DNA of 64,000 nucleotides from Saprospiraceae bacterium (GCA_016719615.1 JADJYQ010000001.1:1400501-1464500), one strand, 5' to 3'. Numbered from the stretch's first letter, positions 30,078 to 38,166 are shown. The notes: generated by a model not told the origin, from the sequence alone. Translations and numbers: made by a program.

Positions 30078-30920
30078 ATGGCAACTGATCATTCTTTACA
30101 CGCGCAAGATACTCATCCACACGAAGGGTCCTGGTCTGGAGGCAAGGAGCCTTTTAAGGCGAGTTACGGAAAGTTGATGATGTGGTATTTCCTATTATCG
30201 GACGCCTTTACTTTTGCAGGCTTTCTTATAGCTTATGGAACTTTGAGGTTTAGCAGTCCAACCTGGCCTGTTCCCGATTTTGTATTCTCTACCTTACCGG
30301 GTGGATTTCATCATAAACCATTGATTTTTGTAACATTTATGACTTTTGTTTTGATCGTGAGTAGTGTTACAATGGTTCGTGCTGTTCAGGAAGGACAACG
30401 CTATAACAAAAAAGGAGTTGCATTTTGGATGTTGATGACCATTTTTGGTGGACTTACATTTTTAGGTTGCCAGGCTTGGGAGTGGACCACTTTAATGGGC
30501 GCCGAACATATGTCAATTCGGGTGAATCCGTTCGGAACACATGTTGAAGCAGGAACTTACATGGATGCTGATGGGCATGATATTAAAGTTGGAGATACAT
30601 TTAAACCGGGTCAATCTTACCTGATCCACAAACATGGTGACGAGTGGGCTCCATTGCGTTATAAAAACGAAGCAGGAGATATCAAGGAACAGCAATTCGG
30701 ACCGAAAGCATTTGGTGCATTGTTCTTTTTTATTACTGGATTTCATGGATTTCACGTTTTTAGTGGAGTTGTATTTTTAGCAATCATATTAATCAATGTA
30801 TTATCGGGGATCTATGCAAACAGGAAAAACCATTATGAGATGGTTGAAAAAATCGGTTTGTATTGGCACTTTGTCGATTTGGTATGGGTGTTTGTATTTC
30901 TCGTTTTTTATCTCCTTTAA
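30078..30920 (+). CDS. coxC: Cytochrome c oxidase subunit III (second copy, with hydrophilic insert)
   Basis: 280 residues. Membrane helices flank a hydrophilic insert of about 75 residues (about 136-210, GTYMDADGHDIKVGDTF ... LIHKHGDEW), which the first copy lacks. The C-terminal part has FFFITGFHGFHVFSG and YWHFVDLVWVFVF, the subunit III hallmark. Subunit III stabilises proton uptake by subunit I. Lies 14 bases after the first copy. Confidence 0.92.
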   Translation: MATDHSLHAQDTHPHEGSWSGGKEPFKASYGKLMMWYFLLSDAFTFAGFLIAYGTLRFSSPTWPVPDFVFSTLPGGFHHKPLIFVTFMTFVLIVSSVTMVRAVQEGQRYNKKGVAFWMLMTIFGGLTFLGCQAWEWTTLMGAEHMSIRVNPFGTHVEAGTYMDADGHDIKVGDTFKPGQSYLIHKHGDEWAPLRYKNEAGDIKEQQFGPKAFGALFFFITGFHGFHVFSGVVFLAIILINVLSGIYANRKNHYEMVEKIGLYWHFVDLVWVFVFLVFYLL

Positions 30921-30941
30921 TTCAAAAATATATTTTCAACA

Positions 30942-31418
30942 ATGGCACATTTAAGTTACGAAGAAGCAAAGAAAACCGCGTTTAAAGGGTTTGTACTACT
31001 GGGTATTGTTACGGTTGTCGAAGTAATCATTGCATTATTGGGAAAAGGTTATATCGTTGAAGGATTTCACCTTCCTCGTTCTATTATGTACCTAGCGATG
31101 ATCATACTTTCCTTATATAAAGCATATTTTATTGTCTATGAATTCATGCATATGCGCTATGAAGTACCAGGGTTGGTAAAAAGTGTGTTGTTGCCTACTT
31201 TACTACTCATCTGGGCTATCATAGCTTTTTTCTCTGAAGGACATACATGGAATGTTTGGAGGGCGAATGTGAATGACAGGCCAAAACTTACTTTAGAAAA
31301 AATGCAAATGCATCATAAAGATCCTGTTGGTGAACCAGCAGCTAAAACAAATGTTATAACAATAGATTCTTTGCATCAAGCTGTGGATACTTCCAATGGC
31401 AATAAAGGCATGCATTGA
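30942..31418 (+). CDS. coxD: Cytochrome c oxidase subunit IV family protein
   Basis: 158 residues with three hydrophobic helices (about 12-30, 45-65 and 80-98). Size, position after subunit III and the segment FIVYEFMHMRYEVPGL fit the prokaryotic COX4 family, a small accessory subunit. The C-terminal tail after helix 3 is hydrophilic and longer than in minimal members. Begins 21 bases after coxC. Confidence 0.85.
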   Translation: MAHLSYEEAKKTAFKGFVLLGIVTVVEVIIALLGKGYIVEGFHLPRSIMYLAMIILSLYKAYFIVYEFMHMRYEVPGLVKSVLLPTLLLIWAIIAFFSEGHTWNVWRANVNDRPKLTLEKMQMHHKDPVGEPAAKTNVITIDSLHQAVDTSNGNKGMH

Positions 31419-31448
31419 TGAGGACTTAACCGAATAATTAAATAGCTT

Positions 31449-32033
31449 TTGAACAGGAAGATACAACTTGGTCTTATTCTTTTGATCATCATAGGTCTTC
31501 CGGCTTTCGCATGGTACTATTTGAACAAGGGTACTCAAATGCGAAAATCTGCAATGGAAAATTTGAGTCCAAAGTCTGAAATGGGCAATTTTCAAACGGT
31601 TACAGAAAAGGACTCTCTATATTACAGTCAAAGTTTACAAGGCAAAAGATGGATCGTAGGAATTATTGGTGCAGATTCCATGAGACTTAGTCACATCAAA
31701 GCTTTAAGGGATTTGGTGGGGCAGGCAAAACTAGAGTTTGCTGTAAATGTGTTTACCATTATTGGTTTGTTTCAAGGTGAATTGATCACTGAAATGTCTG
31801 ATAAATTAGAAATTGGCAGAGAAACTGATTGGGTAAAAACTTATATGGCATCTAATCATGTTTTTCCTTTTTCTGCAGATGCTTTTTCGGTACCGGAGTC
31901 TCACGCTAACCAGAATATTATTGCCCTTGTCGACGAAGAAGGCAGAATGAGAAATTATTACAAACTTGAAGACAAGGAAGAAATCAAAACTGCCGTAAGA
32001 GAAATTCCAGTTTTTCTTAGTTTAAAAAAGTAA
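31449..32033 (+). CDS. SCO1/thioredoxin-fold-like membrane-anchored protein without cysteines
   Basis: 194 residues: one N-terminal membrane anchor (7-25) and a periplasmic domain whose late segment NIIALVDEEGRMRNYYKL resembles the end of SCO/thioredoxin-like folds (VDxxGxxRxxY). SCO proteins deliver copper to CuA through a CxxxC pair, but this protein has no cysteine at all, so direct copper chemistry is excluded. The position after subunit IV is where SCO genes sit in related operons. Start is TTG (31449); a stop lies two codons upstream and the first ATG would remove the anchor. Assignment is by fold pattern and context. Confidence 0.6.
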   Translation: MNRKIQLGLILLIIIGLPAFAWYYLNKGTQMRKSAMENLSPKSEMGNFQTVTEKDSLYYSQSLQGKRWIVGIIGADSMRLSHIKALRDLVGQAKLEFAVNVFTIIGLFQGELITEMSDKLEIGRETDWVKTYMASNHVFPFSADAFSVPESHANQNIIALVDEEGRMRNYYKLEDKEEIKTAVREIPVFLSLKK

Positions 32034-32034
32034 C

Positions 32035-32565
32035 ATGAGCTGGAGCAATTCATCGATCAAAAAATTAAATGTATTTGCTTATTTAGTTTCAGCTATAGTG
32101 TTATTGGTCGTAGCGAGTATGCGCCAAATTAAAATTGAAAGCTCCATTGATTTTAGTTTTCTGCCTGCCTTTCATTCTAGTCTAAATGCGTTTTGTGGTG
32201 TTTTATTATTGATTGCGTATTATTTTATTCGCATGAAAAATATTCATGCACACAAGCGATTTATGACGGCAGCCATTTTATGCTCTTCAGCCTTTTTAAT
32301 ATCTTATGTATTATACCACGTTACTACACCTGAAGTGAGATTTTGTAAAGAAGGTGGGATACGAACAATTTATTTTATATTATTAATTTCTCATATTGTT
32401 TTGTCTGCCTTTGCTTTTCCATTTATACTTTTTACTTACATCAGAGGATTGACTCATCAGCATCCGGCACACGAGCGGATGGCGAGATGGGTATTTCCGA
32501 TTTGGTTGTATATTTGTTTTTCAGGCCCTGCTTGTTATTTGATGTTGCGACCCTGTATGATTTAA
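32035..32565 (+). CDS. DUF420 membrane protein
   Basis: 176 residues with five hydrophobic helices. Histidines in FHSSLNAF, HAHKRFM, VLYHVTT and HQHPAHERMARW sit near helix ends, as in DUF420 proteins, which occur next to heme-copper oxidase genes and are thought to help oxidase assembly or heme handling. One base separates it from the SCO-like stop, so the two are surely co-expressed. The biochemical role is not established by sequence. Confidence 0.82.
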   Translation: MSWSNSSIKKLNVFAYLVSAIVLLVVASMRQIKIESSIDFSFLPAFHSSLNAFCGVLLLIAYYFIRMKNIHAHKRFMTAAILCSSAFLISYVLYHVTTPEVRFCKEGGIRTIYFILLISHIVLSAFAFPFILFTYIRGLTHQHPAHERMARWVFPIWLYICFSGPACYLMLRPCMI

Positions 32566-32577
32566 GCCCACTGCACT

Positions 32578-32817
32578 ATGATCAATTATATGAAATTTAT
32601 TTTCACTCTTATTCTTGTTATACTGGTGGTTTCGAATGATATATTTGCGCAATGCCCAATGTGCAGAATGGCCGCAGAATCCAATTTAGAAAGTGGAGGA
32701 TCTGCAGGTAAAGGTTTAAATACAGGAATTTTGTATTTGTTGGCGATACCTTACCTTATGGTTTTTGTCTTGGCTATGATATGGAGGAAACACCGTTCCC
32801 GACTTGCAAAAAATTAG
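32578..32817 (+). CDS. Small membrane protein with CPMC motif
   Basis: 79 residues (75 if the second ATG at 32590 is used). A signal-like helix ends DIFAQ, followed directly by CPMCRMAAES and then a second helix (about 50-70) and a basic tail. The CPMC pair right after the cleavage site, facing the periplasm, could bind metal or do thiol exchange. It is the last gene of the respiratory operon, 12 bases after the DUF420 gene and before a strong terminator. I do not recognise a named family; a role in oxidase maturation is inference from position. Confidence 0.75.
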   Translation: MINYMKFIFTLILVILVVSNDIFAQCPMCRMAAESNLESGGSAGKGLNTGILYLLAIPYLMVFVLAMIWRKHRSRLAKN

Positions 32818-32837
32818 TTGCGCTGATAAGGCAAAAA

Positions 32838-32866
32838 AAAAACCGCTTTGATCCAAAGCGGTTTTT
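32838..32866. terminator. Bidirectional terminator ending the respiratory operon
   Basis: A 13 bp perfect stem (AAAAACCGCTTTG, 32838-32850, with 32854-32866) and a 3-base loop, with A and T runs on both sides. It can stop the plus-strand operon and the minus-strand barrel gene ending at 32890. Confidence 0.92.
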
Positions 32867-32889
32867 AAATATTATAAAAATATTATTTT

Positions 32890-33387
32890 TTAAAAAGTAT
32901 AGCGAATTGCAAATCCACCAGCTTCTTCATTGAAGCCATTGCCCCAACCGATAAAATGAAAAGTTGGGATCCAATCTACGGAGAGATTAATAGGAGCTCC
33001 ATCAAATTTGTAATCTAAACCCAAATTTCCGCAGACTCCTAAAAAGAAGTTACCATCATCGTCCAAATCAAATTGATAAAAATCTCCGCCCCATGAGCCT
33101 AATTGTGCTCCAAAGCCCCAATACCATCTCAAACCATCAACGGATTTGATATCGCTGTGCGTTTGATAAAGGCCAGTTAAACTGAAATAATTGTAATCAT
33201 AGACTCCTGCACCATAATTGCGATAATTGACAATGGCTTCAACTGCATTTTTTTCATTGAGAAAATGTTTTCCTGTCAATGCCCAACCCCAAGCTGCGCG
33301 TAATCCAATTGCATTTTTATATTCTTGTGCAAATGAATTAAAACTCAGAGCTATAAATGCAATGAATAATAAATTTTTAAGCTTCAT
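32890..33387 (-). CDS. Small outer-membrane beta-barrel-like protein
   Basis: 165 residues. Signal peptide MKLKNLLFIAFIALSFNSFAQ, then alternating aromatic/hydrophobic strands (GLRAAWGWALTG, AIVNYRNYGAG, YFSLTGLYQTH, LRWYWGFGAQLG, GVCGNLGLDYKFD, LSVDWIPTFHF) and a C-terminal aromatic residue (AIRYTF). This is the pattern of an 8-strand outer-membrane barrel. No specific function is visible. A TATATTTG promoter lies about 32 bases upstream of the start. Confidence 0.8.
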   Translation of the reverse strand: MKLKNLLFIAFIALSFNSFAQEYKNAIGLRAAWGWALTGKHFLNEKNAVEAIVNYRNYGAGVYDYNYFSLTGLYQTHSDIKSVDGLRWYWGFGAQLGSWGGDFYQFDLDDDGNFFLGVCGNLGLDYKFDGAPINLSVDWIPTFHFIGWGNGFNEEAGGFAIRYTF

Positions 33388-33418
33388 AAAAAATAGGTTT
33401 TAGTGTTTAAGAATACTA

Positions 33419-33426
33419 CAAATATA
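33419..33426 (-). promoter_or_regulatory. Candidate -7 promoter element (TATATTTG) for the barrel gene
   Basis: Exact TAnnTTTG match on the minus strand; predicted start of transcription near 33413, giving a leader of about 26 bases. Motif-based prediction. Confidence 0.45.
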
Positions 33427-33444
33427 CGATATATTGTTGATTCT

Positions 33445-34128
33445 TCAAATTGCAGCTTCAATTTTCCAATCTATTGGTTGAATGCCATTTGATTCAAGAT
33501 AAGTGTTTGCCTTTGCAAAATGATCGTTGCCGGAAAACGCTGTTCCGGCCAATGGGGAGGGATGGGCACTTTCTAGGATCAAATGTTTTGAAGGATCAAT
33601 TAAACCTCTTTTAGACTTTGCAAAATTGCCCCAAAGCATAAAAACTACATGCTGTTTGTGCTCACTGATGAGGCTAATAACGGCATCCGTAAATTGATGC
33701 CAGCCTGAGTTTTTGTGTGAATTCGGCGATTTGTGGGCTACAGTTAAAGAGGCATTTAGCAACAGCACGCCTTGATGTGCCCATGTACTTAAATCTCCGT
33801 TCTTGGGTATTCCATAACCATAGGATCTGTTCAGTTCTTTGAAAATATTATGAAGTGAGGGCGGAATGGCTATTCCTTTTGGGACTGAGAAAGATAAACC
33901 CATAGCTTCCCCCGGTCCGTGATAAGGATCTTGTCCCAATATAACCACTTTTAGTTTCGTAAAGCTGCAACTATTGAAAGCATTAAAAATGAGTTTGCCT
34001 GGAGGATAAATTATTTTTCCCTGAGCAATTTCAGCCTTTAAAAATTGGCTTAGATTTTTAAAATATTCCTTTTCGAATTCTTCTTTTAAAATTGCTTTCC
34101 AGGATGTTTCAATATTTACATTATTCAT
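33445..34128 (-). CDS. ung: Uracil-DNA glycosylase, family 1
   Basis: 227 residues, normal for Ung. Removes uracil from DNA as the first step of base excision repair. The water-activating Asp67 is in LGQDPYHGP, the uracil pocket in LLLNASLTV, and the catalytic histidine in ESAHPSPLAG. Monocistronic between a barrel gene and the divergent propeller gene. Confidence 0.97.
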   Translation of the reverse strand: MNNVNIETSWKAILKEEFEKEYFKNLSQFLKAEIAQGKIIYPPGKLIFNAFNSCSFTKLKVVILGQDPYHGPGEAMGLSFSVPKGIAIPPSLHNIFKELNRSYGYGIPKNGDLSTWAHQGVLLLNASLTVAHKSPNSHKNSGWHQFTDAVISLISEHKQHVVFMLWGNFAKSKRGLIDPSKHLILESAHPSPLAGTAFSGNDHFAKANTYLESNGIQPIDWKIEAAI

Positions 34129-34188
34129 AGTATATTTGATTGTCTATCGGTCAGTTAGCTTTTATTCTAATCAACAAACATACAAGAA

Positions 34189-36273
34189 ATGAGACTTATT
34201 ATGATGGCCTTGTGTATTCAGGCTTTAGTTGCGCATAGTCAACCTGTTAAAATCTGGTCAAAGATATTTGGTGGTAATGCATCTGATGTAGCAAATGCGA
34301 TGATCATTTATAATGATACTACTATTATCAGCGTAGGTCGTTCGTCATCTGTTGAAATTGCCGGCCACAGAGGTGGTGATGATTTTTTACTCTGCAATCT
34401 TAATCCTTCAGGCACTTTAAGGTATCTCAAAACTTATGGAGGCCCTTCCATTGATCAGGCAAATTCAGTACGTGGCTTGCCTACCGGCGAATTATTGATG
34501 GGCGGTTTTACTGGGGCAAGAGGTGGTGATGTTTCCGGTTTACATGGACTCAATGATATCTGGATTATTGCTGTCAATCCGTTTGATGGAAAACTTATAT
34601 GGCAAAAAAATTTTGGAGGCACCAACAATGATCAATTGAATGCCCTGCATTATCTGGAAATGGGCCGAATTTTTATGGCTGGGCACACAAAATCTATAGA
34701 CAGGGATGTCGCAACAACGCCAAGCAAAGGAGGAAATGACATATTGATTTCTTCACTAAATGAAGCCGGAGTGATCAATAAAACAGTTACGTTTGGCGGA
34801 ACTAAAGACGAAACGGTTAAGAAGATTTTAAATGCAGAAGAATTTGGAGGCCAGATGTTGGTGTTTGGTGAAACGGAATCTGGCGATTTTGATTTTCAAG
34901 GAATGGCAAAAGGAAAAAAGGATATTTTTATTTTAAAAGTGAATCGAAATCTTACCAAAATATTTATGAAGACCATTGGGGGCGCAGGTGATGATCTTTT
35001 TGGGGATGCTCTTAAACTTTCAAATAATACTTATCTTTTATTTGGGACTGTAAACACAAAAGGTGGGCCCATTGATTCTATTAAAGGTGCGAAAGATATT
35101 TGGCTTACCAAAATTGATATTCAGGGCAATATACTCTGGAGTAAGACGATTGGCGGTAGTCTGGATGATGTGCCTTATCAAGCGAAGTTTTCAGCAGATG
35201 GAAATGTAATTCTTGTCAGCAATTCAAATTCAAATGATAAAGACATAAAAATTACACCTCATGGCGGTACCAGCGATGTATTATTGATGAAATTAGATAC
35301 ATCTGGTAATGTGATATGGCAAAAATTTTATGGTGGAACGAAAGGAGATAATGCATCGGCACTCGCAACAGATAATTCAGGACACATTTATTTAACAGCT
35401 AGTAGTTTTAGCCTTGATTTTGATTTATCGCCATCAAATATCAATGCTCCGGATTTCTGGACGCTTAAATTATTTGAATGCCACGATTTTGTTGAAAATT
35501 TCAATGTTTCCATTTGTGAAAACGATAGCATTGCGATCCTTGGCAAATTTTTTTCAAAAAGAAATCAAACTGGTACTGTTAGGCTGATAGGTGGCAATTA
35601 TCTTGGATGTGACAGTATTGTTAATATTCAAATCGAGCTCATTCCGCCGCAGTTTAGCAATGCAGAAGAGCGCATTTGTCATGACTCAAGTTTAGTATTG
35701 CATCATATATTGTTTGATAAAAATCATACGGAAGATACTTTCTTTTTGAAATCAACCATGAATGGATGTGATAGCATCGTTTCTTTTAAAGTAAGTTTTT
35801 TAGATCCTTTGGAAGTGATGGATACCTTAATTATTAAAGATGATGGTACGGGCAAAGGATGTATCGGGGTGCAAATGAAGGGTGGATGCGAACCTTATAA
35901 ATATAAATGGAGCACGGGTTGGACGGCAAGTAATGTTTGTAATCTCTTGTCTGGGAGATATACACTTACCGTCACTGATTGTAAAAATTGTGAAAGGGAT
36001 TTTAGCTTTTTTGTCCCATCAACGGTAGCAGTTGAAGATGAATCGTCTAAATGGCCCAAGTTTATGCAGAATCCTTCCGAAATTATCATCCATTGGGAAG
36101 GTGAAACCATCACCGGGTTGAGCATATACGATCTTTTTGGAAGGCAGATCACGGAATTATCTCCTAACGCATCTATAAGCTATTTGAAAAGAGATCAATT
36201 CATCAATGGGCTTTATGCCATCAGAATGTCAACTAAATCAGGACGCATTTTTAAGATCTTATTCACGATATAA
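34189..36273 (+). CDS. T9SS-sorted surface protein with seven propeller-like repeats and a SprB-type repeat
   Basis: 694 residues. A signal peptide (MRLIMMALCIQALVAHS) is followed by seven repeats of about 55-65 residues (about 25-420), each opening with an aromatic-GG-x-x-x-D core: IFGGNASD, TYGGPSID, NFGGTNND, TFGGTKDE, TIGGAGDD, TIGGSLDD, FYGGTKGD. Seven such units suggest a beta-propeller. Then two CDSIV segments (GCDSIVN and GCDSIVS), a SprB-like module (GGCEPYKYKWSTG ... GRYTLTVTDCKNC) and a C-terminal T9SS type A sorting domain (ITGLSIYDLFGRQI ... NGLYAIRMST). Probably displayed on the cell surface. Function unknown. Confidence 0.85.
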   Translation: MRLIMMALCIQALVAHSQPVKIWSKIFGGNASDVANAMIIYNDTTIISVGRSSSVEIAGHRGGDDFLLCNLNPSGTLRYLKTYGGPSIDQANSVRGLPTGELLMGGFTGARGGDVSGLHGLNDIWIIAVNPFDGKLIWQKNFGGTNNDQLNALHYLEMGRIFMAGHTKSIDRDVATTPSKGGNDILISSLNEAGVINKTVTFGGTKDETVKKILNAEEFGGQMLVFGETESGDFDFQGMAKGKKDIFILKVNRNLTKIFMKTIGGAGDDLFGDALKLSNNTYLLFGTVNTKGGPIDSIKGAKDIWLTKIDIQGNILWSKTIGGSLDDVPYQAKFSADGNVILVSNSNSNDKDIKITPHGGTSDVLLMKLDTSGNVIWQKFYGGTKGDNASALATDNSGHIYLTASSFSLDFDLSPSNINAPDFWTLKLFECHDFVENFNVSICENDSIAILGKFFSKRNQTGTVRLIGGNYLGCDSIVNIQIELIPPQFSNAEERICHDSSLVLHHILFDKNHTEDTFFLKSTMNGCDSIVSFKVSFLDPLEVMDTLIIKDDGTGKGCIGVQMKGGCEPYKYKWSTGWTASNVCNLLSGRYTLTVTDCKNCERDFSFFVPSTVAVEDESSKWPKFMQNPSEIIIHWEGETITGLSIYDLFGRQITELSPNASISYLKRDQFINGLYAIRMSTKSGRIFKILFTI

Positions 36274-36298
36274 GGCATTAAGGTTTATTCTTAATTTT

Positions 36299-36306
36299 TA
36301 TCTTTG
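36299..36306 (+). promoter_or_regulatory. Candidate -7 element (TATCTTTG) upstream of the tRNA
   Basis: Exact TAnnTTTG match about 150 bases before tRNA-Arg. The transcribed leader would contain an imperfect stem (GAAAGC near 36322 pairing with GCTTTC near 36352, with an inner CTCAA/TTGAG). Motif-based prediction. Confidence 0.4.
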
Positions 36307-36459
36307 CGTCCCTTACATGGGAAAGCTTCTCAATGAATGCATTTGAGGTGGCTTTCTGAGCTTAAAGTATAAACGATTGAAATGCAGTGATTTATTGAAT
36401 TTTATCTACTGATTGAATACATCCTGACTCATTTCATTATTATATTTTTCATGATTTTG

Positions 36460-36536
36460 GTCCCGTAGCTCAGCTGGATAGAGCAACTGCCTTCTAAGCA
36501 GTAGGTCTTTGGTTCGAATCCAAACGGGATCACCAT
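36460..36536 (+). tRNA. tRNA-Arg (anticodon TCT)
   Basis: A full cloverleaf: acceptor GGTCCCG pairing with CGGGATC (one G-T), D-arm GCTC...GAGC, anticodon stem ACTGC/GCAGT with loop CTTCTAA (anticodon TCT, reads AGA), five-base variable region, T-arm TTTGG-TTCGAAT-CCAAA, discriminator A and an encoded CCA at 36534-36536. The next gene begins 20 bases after the CCA. Confidence 0.97.
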
Positions 36537-36556
36537 ATTCTTTTAATAATCACGCC

Positions 36557-37312
36557 ATGAAACATTTCAAATTCGCTCAAAACTGCTTTTTACAGGGCTT
36601 TATTTTGGTTTTTTTTGCTTTTCAAATTCATGCTCAATCCTTTACAAAAGGCAAATTGACGATGGAAGTCGAGAAAATTTTATTGAATGGGGAAGAGGCT
36701 CCTGCCCAAATGGGTGCATCTTTAGGTAATATAAAACTCGAAATATTTGCAGATGGGACCCGTCAGAAAACTGTGTTCAACATGATGATGATGAAAACTG
36801 AAACCTATTATGATTCGCAATCGGATAGTTTAAAAATGTTCATGGATTTAATGGGTAAAAAATATCTCGTAGCAGATTCGAAAAAAAGCATGCATGCGAT
36901 AAGCAGCCAACAGACAAGTAGTGATCCATTTGAAATAAAAGAATATCGCGAAGATGTGAAGGATATTCTAGGCTACCCTTGCTATAGGGTAGATGTCAAA
37001 ATGAAAATGCCAACGGGTGAAGCTAAATCACTAGAAGCCAGTGGAGATTTGGATTTAAAATTATACGTTACAGATCAATTAAAATTTGATGCATCTTATA
37101 TTACGAATGGCAAACAACATATAGACTTGAAGGGGACACCTTTGGAATATAATATGCGAATGGGCAGCGGTGGCTTTGCTATGGAAATGATTATGCTCGC
37201 CAAGGAGTTTAGCAAGGAGGTTCAAGTAACGGATTTTGATTACCCGAAAGGAAATTACAAATTATATTCTATGGAAACATTTCAACAAGAAATGTCACAA
37301 ATGAAAAGATAA
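36557..37312 (+). CDS. Secreted DUF4412-like protein
   Basis: 251 residues from the ATG at 36557; the frame is open back into the tRNA, which cannot be coding, so this start is preferred. A signal peptide (to about residue 27, QIHAQS) is followed by a soluble beta-rich domain with GKLTMEVEKILLNGE, an inner DILGYPCYRVDVKM and DYPKGNYKLYSME near the end. This layout (export, lipocalin-like strands, central GYPCY) is that of DUF4412 and GLPGLI-related proteins of Bacteroidota. Role unknown. Convergent with yajC, 12 bases between. Confidence 0.7.
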   Translation: MKHFKFAQNCFLQGFILVFFAFQIHAQSFTKGKLTMEVEKILLNGEEAPAQMGASLGNIKLEIFADGTRQKTVFNMMMMKTETYYDSQSDSLKMFMDLMGKKYLVADSKKSMHAISSQQTSSDPFEIKEYREDVKDILGYPCYRVDVKMKMPTGEAKSLEASGDLDLKLYVTDQLKFDASYITNGKQHIDLKGTPLEYNMRMGSGGFAMEMIMLAKEFSKEVQVTDFDYPKGNYKLYSMETFQQEMSQMKR

Positions 37313-37324
37313 TCCAAAAGAAAT

Positions 37325-37606
37325 TTACAGTTCAAGTTGGTATTTATCTTTTAATGCATCAGTCCCTTCTTTTGATACAGAAGACTTTAATACTTTAATA
37401 AAAGATTTGGAATCGAGTTGTAATTCAACTACGAGATCTTCTACTTTAGTGATTCGACCAATAATTCCTGACTGGGTTACTACTTGGTCGCCTTTCTTTA
37501 TTTCAGTCAAAAATTTGTTTTGGGCCTTTTGCTGTTTTTGACGCGGAAGTATAAAGAATACGTACATGATTCCAAACAAAACAATATATAAAATTAAGAC
37601 GCTCAT
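37325..37606 (-). CDS. yajC: Preprotein translocase subunit YajC
   Basis: 93 residues, one N-terminal membrane helix (1-20) with FFILPRQKQQKAQNKF right after it and the family core KKGDQVVTQSGIIGRI. YajC associates with SecDF-YidC in the inner membrane. Upstream on the same strand, 67 bases away, is the DUF1573 gene; this yajC-DUF1573 pairing is common in Bacteroidota. Confidence 0.93.
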   Translation of the reverse strand: MSVLILYIVLFGIMYVFFILPRQKQQKAQNKFLTEIKKGDQVVTQSGIIGRITKVEDLVVELQLDSKSFIKVLKSSVSKEGTDALKDKYQLEL

Positions 37607-37673
37607 TTTTAATGAATTATAAAATTAATGAATTAATTTGTAAAAATAGACATACTTGCTTGATTTTTCCTGC

Positions 37674-38137
37674 CTATTTGTGACTATTCGCCCGAATCTC
37701 GGCAGTAAGTCGAATGGTTAGCTGTGGAGGAAATCCATCGCTCTTGACTAATAATTCTTTTTCATCATAGCCCATTTTTGTCGCAGTGTGATAGAAAACA
37801 TGAATTATAGCTGAATCATTTGGAGCAATTTTATTTTGATTTATATTGGCAATGATACAGGGACAAGAGGGACTCATTTCGAGGATGTTGAGTGTATCTA
37901 AGCCATTATTATAAACATTAAAATGATGCTCAAGGGTATCACCTCTGGTGGCCTCGCCAAAGTTTTTTTGCAATACGGGAATATGCATTTTAGCACGGGA
38001 GTTTAGCTTGTTATTTGAAGCTGTAATTTTGTTGGATTCAATTTGGGCTAATTGCTTGTTTCCGGATTCCTTATTTTACAACAAATAATAAGGCTTATAT
38101 TCAATAAGCAAATGATTGGTAGTTGGCCATAATTCAT
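37674..38137 (-). pseudogene. DUF1573 lipoprotein split by one-base frameshift
   Basis: The intact frame from 37988 has the DUF1573 core (QKNFGEATRGDTLEHHFNV, then SPSCPCI) but no export signal. The same strand 150 bases upstream holds a lipoprotein leader in another frame, starting at 38137: MNYGQLPIICLLNISLIICC, with lipobox LIIC. Adding one A to the four-A run (T-run 38074-38077 on the plus strand) joins them as CCKNKESGNKQL ... and the leader reads straight into the domain. DUF1573 proteins are periplasmic immunoglobulin-like domains, often lipidated. I regard the gene as one unit with a frameshift, either real or a sequence error. Divergent from aroK. Confidence 0.75.
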
Positions 38138-38166
38138 ATTCAAAAATAAGCTTAAATCCAATAGCG

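Noticed and set aside
34262..35450. A CRISPR or DNA-level repeat array
   Set aside because: The repeats are at protein level only (GG-x(3)-D units of variable DNA sequence and spacing).
36509..36556. An upstream start for the DUF4412-like protein
   Set aside because: It lies within the T-arm and CCA of tRNA-Arg.
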